DNA of 64,000 nucleotides, taken from Mimachlamys varia. Taxonomy: Eukaryota > Mollusca > Bivalvia > Pectinida > Pectinidae. The stretch is from assembly GCA_947623455.1 (NCBI GenBank), contig OX392538.1, positions 3,968,001 through 4,032,000 of the forward strand, read 5' to 3'. The stretch's first letter is position 1. Each line of letters begins with the position of its first letter. Below, one piece after another: positions 48,901-60,500 of the stretch. Under the pieces are notes generated by a model. It searched no databases and was not told the origin of the DNA. It was given only the letters and a program-made list of their open reading frames with translations. The position numbers and the translations under genes were made by a program.

Positions 48901-51900
48901 TGAGGACAGAAACCGTTCTCTCCCTGGCCTGAGGACAGAAACCGTTCTCTCCCTGGCCTGAGGACAGAAACCGTTCTCTCCCTGGCCTGAGGACAGAAAC
49001 CGTTCTCTCCCTGGCCTGAGGACAGAAACCGTTCTCTCCCTGGCCTGAGGACAGAAACCGTTCCCTTCCTGGCCTGAGGACAGAAACCGTTCCCTTCCTG
49101 GCCTGAGGACAGAAACCGTTCTCTCCCTGGCCTGAGGACAGAAACCGTTCTCTCCCTGGCCTGGGGACAGAAACCGTTCTCTCCCTGGCCTGAGGACAGA
49201 AACCGTTCCCTTCCTGGCCTGAGGACAGAAACCGTTCTCTCCCTGGCCTGAGGACAGAAACCGTTCTCTCCCTGGCCTGAGGACAGAAACCGTTTCCTTC
49301 CTGGCCTGAGGACAGAAACCGTTCCCTTCCTGGCCTGAGGACAGAAACCGTTCTCTCCCTGGCCTGGGGACAGAAACCGTTCTCTCCCTGGCCTGAGGAC
49401 AGAAACCGTTCTCTCCCTGGCCTGAGGACAGAAACCGTTCTCTCCCTGGCCTGGGGACAGAAACCGTTCTCTCCCTGGCCTGGGGACAGAAACCGTTCTC
49501 GTCCTGGCCTGAGGACAGAAACCGTTCTCTCCCTGGCCTGGGGACAGAAACAATTCCCTTCCTGGCCTGGGGACAGAAACAATTCCCTTCCTGACCTGGG
49601 GACAGAAACCGTTCCCTCTCTAACCTGGGGACAGAAACATTCCCTCTCTGACCTGGGGACAGAAACCGTTCCCTCCCTGACCTGGGGACAGAAACCGTTC
49701 CCTCCCTGACCTGGGGACAGAAACTGTTCCCTCTCTGACCTGGGGACAGAAACTATTCCCTCTCTGACTTGGGGACAGAAACCGTTTTCATCCTGACCTG
49801 GGAACAGAAACCGTTCCTTCCCTGACCTGGGGACAGAAACCGTTTCCATCCTGACCTGGGGACAGAAACCATTCCCTCTCTGACCTGGGGACAGAAACCG
49901 TTCCCTCTCTGACCTGGGGACAGAAACTATTCCCTCCCTGACCTGGGGACAGAAACCGTTTTCATCCTGACCTGGGAACAGAAATCGTTCCTTCCCTTAC
50001 CTGGGAACAGAAACCATTCCCTCTCTGACCTGGGGACAGAAAATATTCCCTCCCTGACCTGGGGACAGAAACCGTTTTCATCCTAACTTGGGGACAGAAA
50101 CCGTTCCCTCTCTGACCTGGGGACAGAAACCATTCCCTCCCTGACCTGGGAACAGAAACCGTTTCCATCCTGACCTGGGGACAGAAACCGTTCCCTCTCT
50201 GACCTGGGGACAGAAACCGTTCCTTCCCTGACCTGGGGACAAAAACTGTTCCTTCCCTGACCTGGGGACAGAAACTGTTCCCTCCCTGACCTGGGGACAG
50301 AAACCGTTTCCATCCTGACCTGGGAACAGAAACCGTTCCCTCTCAGACCTGGGGACAGAAACCGTTCCCTCCCTGACCTGGGGACAGAAACCGTTTCCAT
50401 CCTGACCTGGGAACAGAAACCATTCCCTCTCTGACCTGGGGACAGAAACCGTTCCCTCCCTGACCTGGGGACAGAAACCATTTCCTCTCTGACCTGGGGA
50501 CAGAAACCATTTCCTCTCTGACCTGGGGACAGAAACCGTTCCTTCCCTGACCTGGGGACAAAAACCGTTCCCTCTCTGACCTGGGGACAGAAACTGTTCC
50601 CTCCCTGACCAGGGGACAGAAACCATTTCCTCTCTGACCTGGGGACAGAAACCGTTCCTTCCCTGACCTGGGGACAAAAACCGTTCCCTCTCTGACCTGG
50701 GGACAGAAACCATTTCCTCTCTGACCTGGGGACAGAAACCATTTCCTCTCTGACCTGGGGACAGAAACCGTTCCTTCCCTGACCTGGGGACAAAAACCGT
50801 TCCCTCTCTGACCTGGGGACAGAAACTGTTCCCTCCCTGACCTGGGGACAGAAACCATTTCCTCTCTGACCTAGGGACAGAAACAGTTCCTTCCCTGACC
50901 TGGGGACAGAAACCATTCCCTGCCCGGCCTGGGCGAACGTAAAACATTAACATTCAAAAGATAGGTATCATAAAACAATGCAGGCGGAAATAGATGTAAT
51001 TGAACATTTATTGTAGCAGATGCAGTAGATTTAATTTTGTTGTCCAAATTATGCCCTACTTTTAATATTAATTAACCCTTTCAATACAACCACTGGGTGA
51101 CTTGTCTAATATCCAGTTAAAGAAATTGGCGAAGATGACGTATCACACACATATGCTGCACTTTTAAAATTTAGTAATGATATAGTATGCCAAAAAAACT
51201 TAATTAAACTGCAGCATACAGCTGTTTCGTCCTCCAAGGACTCTTCAGTGATGCTATGGGTCAAAAGGTGGGAATCCAAAATATCTAAACTGATAGAAGT
51301 AAAATTGAACTAGGTCTGTATAACTTCAAATCGTGTACTCTGAAAATGTTAGCACTTAACGCAAAATTTTAATGATTAGTACCTTTGGTAGATATTTAGT
51401 GTTGTGTATGTACAGTACATGTATATATCCTCATCTGGGTTACTTTGATATATCTATACCACTATTTTATTAGCTGACTTGGTCAAAGACATGCTTGACA
51501 TACACTCATTTGAGAATGCGATAAGCATTGATCTTTAATCGAAAATCCATTCAATCGAAAAAGTTTTATATTTAAAACACGGTCAAAGTTAACCTGCGAT
51601 GACAATGCTATCTGAAAGATTGTACTACTTTGACCATGACCTCATTATACAGTACAACACTAATCACATATATCTACCTCGACCTATATATAACAGGCTG
51701 ACAGGTGTAGGGAGGTTGCTCGATTACTTACATAATGTATCGCAATATGATAAGTGGTATTCAATGTTTCGTCGTGATTAACACTTCCTGTTGATTACTG
51801 AACTCTATGTTGACTGAATGTTCTACCTGTAATGATTTGTGTATGACATGATTGCAACCGAGATAGTTGGTTGTATACCGGATTTAAACGAGTTTCTTTG

Positions 51901-53273
51901 TTGGTTATCTAAATTTATTGTGTCTGAATTTGGCAGAAGACGTCAGTAAATGTACATTGAGTAACATGTCTGCTTCTCCAACCTATGGTGATTACATGTC
52001 GCAGATTCTTCGTTGATCTTGGGCTTTGTTCTGAATGCCGAGCATTTTATGATAGATGCAGGTTGCTGATGAACAACAAACTAGTGGCACAGGGGTTCAA
52101 GAGATGTAGGTTGATGAAGACTAGTGGCACAGGGGTTCAAGAGATGTAGGTTGATGAAGACTAGTGGCACAGGGGTTCTTCCGGAACGACTGGTCTTATT
52201 CTCTTGTACTTTTTCAAGGTTCCCCATGTAAATCTTCCTTTTTTATTTTCTCCCTAGTTTAGTCGATTTTGACTTTGTTTTGTCGATATTCTCTTTGCTT
52301 TGCGTATGTTTTATTTGCTTTGTCAAATTATATGAACTCCTGATATCTTTATTTTATATCTGTGTCTCCTTGTTCAAATGTAATCGAAAGAGTTAAATCA
52401 TGTTCGTATACATAGAAATATAAAAAAAAAATGAAAAAATGAAAATAAAAAATTCTTTATAAATGTCTTGATTTATTTAAATTAAAGATTATTGATAATT
52501 GATCTTTTTCACAGTGTTCTGACATTAAATTCAAATAAACACCAATGATTGCAACATCAAGTATGATTGATTAGGGTATTTAAATATACTAATATCGGTA
52601 TAGTTGTTCATCGGGCTTGATAATCTATTGAGAAACCCGGATAAAAAAGGAAGTACAGAAAAATCGGAGAACACCGAATCATCAACAAAAAATTATCGAT
52701 CAAACTGAGGACAAAATTTTATCAAAGGAAATTACACCCTAAGACAATTGAAAAAAATAATAAATAAATAAAACCAGGTGTTCCGGAGGAGTAAGCGTCT
52801 CCTGCTTCTATAGGGGATTCCTTCACTTTTTTTTCAATTCACGGACACTAGGCGATGAGAATAGAAACAAGGGGTATCATATCGAAGTATAACTCCACAG
52901 AAAATATATAACGCCTATTAAGAATTTTAATATAAGCTATTAACGCCAGGTTATTGAAAATATGTATACTATGTGTATTTCGCTCACCTGGATCTAACAC
53001 ACCTTCCATAGCCCCCTGTACAAAGTGGGCGGCTACCATAGCTTCAAACCGGAAGCACCATGGAATGACGGCAACCATCGCTGCTAAAATTGACAGACAT
53101 GCGCAGAAGAGGAGCTTCCTGTTGACCCTGCTGTAGAGAAAGCCTTCTAGGATGGATCCAAACGTATATCCTATATAGAACGTTGTCACTATCCAGGAGC
53201 CCCTCTCGATGTCCACACCCGAGATGAGCCTAAGGTCAGGAAATGAGGGCCCAAATTGGCCCTTTATCCAACC
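45905..53273 (-). CDS. Transporter D: NaGLT1/MFSD4B-like sugar transporter (first exon not found)
   Basis: Two coding exons are visible: 52988-53273 (286 bp) and 45905-47019 (1115 bp), separated by a 5968-bp intron (GTGAGC...CCCTTCAG) in phase 1. Together they encode 466 residues from TM2 to the C-terminus. Exon 2 starts with GWIKGQFGPSF, so a phase-0 exon carrying the start and TM1 must lie upstream. None is seen between 53274 and the 40-bp array, so it is probably beyond 64000 or lost. Exon 2 has GFLYSRVNRK. Exon 3 opens with GGNAEILRIWGTKG, the closest match in the cluster to vertebrate NaGLT1. It has an extracellular loop of about 70 residues after TM5 with six sequons. Intron 2 holds the 29-bp array and several repeat fragments. 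If exon 1 is gone, this is a pseudogene with intact frames. Confidence 0.8.
47985..48350 (+). repeat. Dispersed repeat family R, long copy in intron 2 of gene D
   Basis: It begins GAAGAGTCCTAGGAGGACGA and AAACAGCTGTATGATGCAGT. It continues with GTGTGTTACGTTACGTCATC, CCGGTCATATTATACTGTCA, CTCTGGTATGGCCAGG and CCTTCCTCACAGAAGTGAAC. It shows that the 5' segment (as at 18810) and the 3' segments belong to one element. Confidence 0.7.
48735..50933 (+). repeat. 29-bp minisatellite (about 72 copies) grown from family R
   Basis: A family R lead-in (ACAACAGATGAACC, then TTTGGTATGTCCCGGCCTGG) passes into about 72 copies of a 29-bp unit, CCTGRGGACAGAAACCGTTC plus TCTCCCTGG or a variant. Left copies (48900-49560) favour GGCCTGAGGACAG and right copies (49580-50930) GACCTGGGGACAG, so two subfamilies expanded separately. 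No frame of the unit has a stop on the minus strand. This yields overlapping open frames of 171-368 codons in all three phases, repeating every 29 residues; these are not genes. The array lies inside intron 2 of gene D. Confidence 0.95.
51135..51245 (-). repeat. Dispersed repeat family R, 5' segment, inverted
   Basis: Reverse complement of the segment at 47990-48095: on the minus strand it reads GAGTCCTTGGAGGACGAAAC, then AGCATATGTGTGTGATACGT. The two copies flank the 29-bp array in opposite orientation. Confidence 0.75.
51950..52340 (+). mobile_element. RT-element remnant with internal tandem repeat
   Basis: Translations include LSNMSASPTYGDYMSQILR (about 51957-52010) and DRCRLLMNNKLVAQGFKRC (about 52050-52110), the same blocks as at 35190-35350. 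A unit of about 40 bp containing CTAGTGGCACAGGGGTTCAA occurs two and a half times (52080-52180). The 3' tail (TAGTTTAGTCGATTTTGACT) follows. It is dead. Confidence 0.55.
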
Positions 53274-54570
53274 CTTTCACAACAGAAATAATGTGATTAA
53301 TACAGATTAATAGAGGAAATGCAGTTGATACCTCATTTAACATTGTTATGAATGTTTTATTTATTTTCCTTTTTGTTTCATTTTCGTTTTTATAATGGTA
53401 TCCACGTAGTGGCTGTCGTAAAGATCGTTCCACATAAATATGCTGCTGTAAGCTTTGTACAATATTCAGCTGTACAATAACTGTTGCAAACACTATTAAT
53501 TGTCACGGTATGTCAGATACAAGAATTTTTATTTAAAGTCGCATATTTAAAGCAATAAACATTAGCACTGTAGTGCTATTATTGCGACAAACTAAATGGT
53601 ACAAACTAATATATAACATGACATCATACAGACTGTCAAATGCGAAGGCCCCCACCGATCCTTTTACTCCGATCAGCAAATATTTGGTTTGTTTAATTGG
53701 GTTAAGCTAACTATGCACTGCTATGGTATTTAAAATAATGTGGATTAATACGTGTTTAATTGACATTGTGTCCGGACGTAGATAGCCACAAACTTTTCCT
53801 CTGTGTGTGAATATATTTCTGACCGGATGCTGTTAATATATTTCTTTTGAACTGACTGTTTACGCTGTATAATTATCTATATACACAATCGATTTCGTTT
53901 CCGCCTATAATTGATTAAATACACAACAAAATCTCGTTTCTTTGCGAATGATTTAAATATACAATCTAAGAAATAAATGGCATTGAACTATAGTAAGTTC
54001 AAGATATAGCGTTTATTCGTGTATAAAATATCCAATATAGACATTCACTAATTAAAACAAATGAAACATATCAATTCAAATATCAATGAAATCTGTTCAA
54101 ATCAAATATGAATTAGGTTAAGGTTTTGCTTAAGTATTTCTATGCGCTTTCTATAGATTAGAACAAAGGTGAACATTTAGTGTTGCGCCGGTACATCAAT
54201 ATTTCGTCTTGTTCCCCAACTTCTTTATATATTGATTTAATGAATCCAAATTGATTTATTAAGGGTTATCCATTATTGCATACAGTACGGTAAATGATAT
54301 AGGTGCGACATAGTTCGTCTTATTGTTAATATAACCTAGTTTTCTCAGGTCACGTTGGCAATATCGCCACAATAGATAGTAGAAATACAATTACGAAAAA
54401 TATAAAACAGTTCTATCCCACAAACAGTTTCATCGAAAGCATACCAACTGATGTATAAAACCGTTTCTATAATCCCATGCGGAATCGGATCTGTATACGA
54501 TCACATATTTCATTATTTATTTCCGCTAGAGTTTAATGTACTAACAGTGCAAAGGAATCGTGTAGAACTA
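53274..54570. other. Part of gene D intron 1 or upstream region, no exon found
   Basis: I looked on the minus strand for a TM1-containing exon ending in a phase-0 donor and found none. The DNA is AT-rich with no array or recognised element. Confidence 0.5.
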
Positions 54571-57500
54571 TTAACATTGGTACAGGCCATTATCGTACGG
54601 TCTACAACAATGAACGGTGGTAAAGGCCATTCTCGTACGGTCTACAACAATGAACAGTGGTACAGGTCATTCTCGTACGGTCTACAACAATGAACAGTGG
54701 TACAGGCCATTCTCGTACGGTCTACAACAATGAACGGTGGTATAGGCCATTCTCGTACGGTCTACAACAATGAACGGTGGTACAGGCCATTCTCGTACGG
54801 TCTACAACAATGAACAGTGGTACAGGCCATTCTCGTACGATCTACAACAATGAACGGTGGTATAGGCCATTCTCGTACGGTCTACAACAATGAACGGTGG
54901 TACAGGCCATTCTCGTACGGTCTACATCAATGAACATTGGTACAGACCATTCTCGTACGGTCTACAACAATGAACAGTGGTACAGGCCATTCTCGTACGG
55001 TCTACAACAATGAACGGTGGTACAGGCAATTCTCGTACGGTCTACAACAATGAACTTTGGTACAGACCATTCTCGTACGGTCTACAACAATGAACGGTGG
55101 TACAGACCATTCTCGTGCGGTCTACAACAATGAACGGTGGTACAAGCCATTCTCGTACGGTCTACATCAATGAACATTGGTACAGACCATTCTCGTACGG
55201 TCTACAACAATGAACAGTGGTACAGGCCATTCTCGTACGATCTACAACAATGAACGGTGGTATAGGCCATTCTCGTACGGTCTACAACAATGAACGGTGG
55301 TACAGGCCATTCTCGTACGGTCTACATCAATGAACATTGGTACAGACCATTCTCGTACGGTCTACAACAATGAACAGTGGTACAGGCCATTCTCGTACGG
55401 TCTACAACAATGAACGGTGGTACAGGCAATTCTCGTACGGTCTATAACAATGATCGGTGGTACAGGCCATTCTCGTACGGTATACAACAATGAACGGTGG
55501 TACAGGTCATTCTCGTACGGTCTATAACAATGAACAGTGGTACAGGCCGTTCTCGTACGGTCTACATCAATGAAAAGTGGTACAGGCCATTCTCGTACGG
55601 TCTACAACAATGACCGGGGGTACAGGCCATTTTCGTACGGTCTACATCAATGAACAGTGGTACAGGCCGTTCTCGTACGGTCTACATCAATGAACGGTGG
55701 TACAGGCCATTCTCGTACGGTCTACAACAATGAACGGTGGCACAGGCCATTCTCGTACGGTCTACAACAATGAACGGTCATACAGGCCATTCTAGTACGG
55801 TCTACATCAATGAACGGTGGTACAGGCCATTCTCGTACGGTCTACAACAATGAACTTTGGTACAGACCATTCTCGTACGGTCTACAACAATGAACGGTGG
55901 TACAGACCATTCTCGTGCGGTCTACAACAATGAACGGTGGTACAAGCCATTCTCGTACGGTCTACAACAATGCGGTGGTACAGGCCATTCTCGTACGGTC
56001 TACAACAATGAACAGTGGTACAGGCTATTCTCGTACGGTCTACAACAATGAACAGTGGTACAGGCCATTCTCGTACGGTCTACAACAATGAACAGTGGTA
56101 CAGGCCATTCTCGTACGGTCTACAACAATTAACAGTGGTATAGGCCATTCTCGTACGGTATACAACAATGAACGGTGGTACAGGCCATTCTCGTACGGTC
56201 TATAACAATGATCGGTGGTACAGGCCATTCTCGTACGGTATACAACAATGAACGGTGGTACAGGCCATTCTCGTACGGTCTACAACAATGAACAGTGGTA
56301 CAGGCCATTCTCGTACGGTCTACAACGATGAACGGTGGTACAGGCCATTCTCGTACGGTCTACAACAATGAACGGTGGTACAGGCCATTCTCGTACGGTC
56401 TATAACGATGAACGGTGGTACAGGCCATTCTCGTACGGTATACAACAATGAACGGTGGTACAGGCCATTCTCGTACAGTCTACAACAATGAACAGTGGTA
56501 CAGGCCATTCTCGTACGGTGTACATCAATGAACGGTGGTACAGGCCATTCTCGTACGGTCTACAACAATGAACATTGGTATAGGCCATTCTCGTACGGTA
56601 TACAACAATGAACGGTGGTACAGGCCATTCTCGTACAGTCTACAACAATGAACGGTGGTACAGGTCATTCTCGTACGGTCTATAACAATGATCGGCAGGG
56701 GCGTAGCTGGAGGTATTTTGATGTGTAAGCCACGCGACGTTTTCAATTTTGGGGAGGGGGTACTTCGGGGGGAGGGGGGTCACATTTGGACATCAAATGG
56801 TGCCATTGTTTTGGACTTGTTGAAATCATCATTGTCTGGCCTATCATTCTACAAATTATTAATCCGAAAATGGAATACGATATGTTTTATTTCCATGATG
56901 TATGGAAACAAAATCATTATCCATACCTTTCTTATGTCATTAACTCGTCAGTAAGTAAAACCAGAGACATTTACACGTAAAACCATCTTTGATATACATA
57001 CGTCTCTGTTTATAAGTATATATGTTCTGTGCAGGACTCAGGAAGTAAGAGCTCATGCTTGTGTTCTTAAGCATAATTTTGAATAATACGACAGGCCTAG
57101 TTTCACGAAAGTTCCTTAACTTAAAAATCTACATAGAAAAGCATTAAAGAATTAACGGGAAAATCTTAGGTTAAAGGAATTTTCCTTAATTTCTGTAATG
57201 CTTTCCTATGGAGATATTTAACTTTAGGACTATTGGCCGGGTTCATTAATAATTGCATTTGCTGACAATTTGTTTGAACCGAAATGTAGTAAAAATTGTC
57301 CCTTCTTTTATTACTCTTAGAATAAGAAAAGGGTCATTTTTTTATATTAAATCTAATACAGATTTACTAAAAAAAACAGAGAGTACCAAAGCGACAACTG
57401 CCATGTATATATTGGTCACACCCAAGTAAACATCAGGTTCTCAAAATGAGAAACGAGTCTTTATTGTCAATAAAAACAAGGGAGAACACTAATGAGCATA

Positions 57501-60500
57501 CTCAAAAACGTCCATCTTCATATCACTTAAAGATACAGAAAATGTCCCATAAAACCAAGATGGCGACCATAAAACTTGCCCATAGTCTTCATCCACCTGC
57601 ACCTCTCCTTTCCCTGTGCCATAAGTTTGTTCATCAGCAGCTGATATCTATCACTAAAACCTAATAAGACAAGTCGGCCTAAGGGAAGGTAGTTTCAAAC
57701 TGATGCTTATGTTTGGATGTTGTTTGGTATTCAGTTGTATACGAATTTTCTCACGATAAAGCCATTACCTATATTGTCGTAGTGAGATGTATTATAAATA
57801 TTATTTGAATTGCGGTCTCCGACATCTTGCACAATTATATATGTTTTAATATGTATGTGTATTGTAATCATATATGCTATTGCATTCGGAATGAAATAAA
57901 ATTGAATTAGAAGTATTTATAGCTAACAAATTGTCTGCAGCCTAATATGTTAATCTGACCAGTCGAAAAAAGGGAGTAACAATATCAGTGGACTTTTAAG
58001 AATATAAGTTGAATTATGAAATTTCTCGACTTTAATACACATACTTTGGAAAATGATGTGCAAGCACGGGCTTATGTGCTTACATGGCAGCTACGCCCCT
58101 GATCGGTGGTACAGGCCATTATCGTACGGTCTACAACAATGAAAAGTGGTACAGGCCATTCTCGTACGGTCTACAACGATGAACGGTGATACAGGCCATT
58201 CTCGTACGGTCTACAACAATGAACATTGGTATAGACCATTCTCGTACGGTCTACAACAATAAACAGTGGTATAGACCATTATCGTACGGTCTACAACAAT
58301 GAACGGTGGTACAGGCCATTCTCGTACGGTCTACAACAATGAACGGTGGAACAGGCCATTCTCGTACGGTCTACAACAATGAACAGTGGTACAGGCCATT
58401 CTCGTACGGTCTACAACAATGAACAGTGGTACAGGCCATTCTCGTACGGTCTACAACAATGAACAGTGGTACAGGCCATTATCGTACGGTCTACAACAAT
58501 GAACATTGGTATAGACCATTCTCGTACGGTCTACAACAATAAACAGTGGTATAGGCCATTATCGTACGGTCTACAACAATGAACGGTGGTACAGGCCATT
58601 CTCGTACGGTCTACAACGATGAACGGTGGTACAGGCCATTCTCGTACGGTCTACAACAATGAACATTGGTATAGACCATTCTCGTACGGTCTACAACAAT
58701 GAAAAGTGGTACAGGCCATTCTCGTACGGTCTACAACGATGAACGGTGGTATAGACCATTCTCGTACGGTCTACAACAATGAACGGTGGTATAGACCATT
58801 CTCGTACGGTCTACAACAATGAAAAGTGGTACAGGCCATTCTCGTACGGTCTACAACGATGAACGGTGGTATAGACCATTCTCGTACGGTCTACAACAAT
58901 GAACGGTGGTACAAGCCATTCTCGTACGGTCTACAACAATGCGGTGGTACAGGCCATTCTCGTACGGTCTACAACAATGAACAGTGGTACAGGCTATTCT
59001 CGTACGGTCTACAACAATGAACAGTGGTACAGGCCATTCTCGTACGGTCTACAACAATGAACAGTGGTACAGGCCATTCTCGTACGGTCTACAACAATGA
59101 AAAGTGGTACAGGCCATTATCGTACGGTCTACAACAATGAACGGTGGTACAGACCATTCTCGTACGGTCTACAACAATTAACAGTGGTATAGGCCATTCT
59201 CGTACGGTCTATAACAATGAACGGTGGTACAGGCCATTCTCGTACGGTCTATAACAATGATCGGTGGTACAGGCCATTATCGTACGGTCTACAACAATGA
59301 ACAGTGGTACAGGCCATTCTCGTACGGTCTACAACAATGAACATTGGTATAGACCATTCTCGTACGGTCTACAACAATGAAAAGTGGTACAGGCCATTCT
59401 CGTACGGTCTACAACGATGAACGGTGGTACAGGCCATTATCGTACGGTCTACAACAATGAACATTGGTATAGACCATTCTCGTACGGTCTACAACAATGA
59501 ACGGTGGTATAGACCATTCTCGTACGGTCTACAACAATGAACAGTGGTACAGGCCATTCTCGTACGGTCTACAACAATGAACAGTGGTACAGGCCATTCT
59601 CGTACGGTCTATAACAATGATCGGTGGTACAGGCCATTATCGTACAGTCTACAACAATGAACGGTGGTACAGGCCATTCTCGTACGGTCTACAACAATGA
59701 ACGGTGGTACAGGCCGTTCTCGTACGGTCTACAACGATGAACGGTGGTATAGACCATTCTCGTACGGTCTACAACAATGAACATTGGTATAGACCATTCT
59801 CGTACGGTCTACAACAATGAACGGTGGTATAGGCCATTATCGTACGGTCTACAACAATGAACATTGGTATAGACCATTCTCGTACGGTCTACAACAATGA
59901 ACGGTGGTACAGGCCATTCTCGTACGGTCTACAACGATGAACGGTGGTATAGACCATTCTCGTACGGTCTACAACAATGAACATTGGTATAGACCATTCT
60001 CGTACGGTCTACAACAATGAACGGTGGTACAGGCCATTCTCGTACGGTCTACAACAATGAACGGTGGTACAGACCATTCTCGTACGGTCTACAACAATGA
60101 ACATTGGTATAGACCATTCTCGTACGGTCTACAACAATGAACGGTGGTATAGGCCATTATCGTACGGTCTACAACAATGAACGGTGGTACAGGCCATTCT
60201 CGTACGGTCTACAACAATGAACGGTCATACAGGCCATTCTCGTACGGTCTACAACAGTGAACGGTGGTACAGGCCATTCTCGTACGGTCTACAACAATGA
60301 ACGGTGGTACAGGCCATTCTCATACGGTCTACAACAATGAACGGTGGTACAGGCCATTCTCGTACGGTCTACAACAATGAACGATGGTACAGGCCATTCT
60401 CGTACAGTCTGCAACAATGAACGGTGATACAGGCCATTCTCGTACGGTCTACAACAATGAACGGTGGTACAGGCCATTTTCGTACGGTCTACATCAATGA

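Noticed and set aside
48743..50953. Overlapping minus-strand open frames of up to 368 codons with Pro/Gly/Arg-rich repeats
   Set aside because: They come from the 29-bp array, whose unit has no stop in any minus-strand frame. Each protein phase is the same sequence rotated through frames, with no gene context.
53236..53493. 85-codon minus-strand frame overlapping the start of gene D exon 2 as a possible exon 1
   Set aside because: It reads exon 2 in the wrong frame and encodes no TM1-like segment or phase-0 donor.
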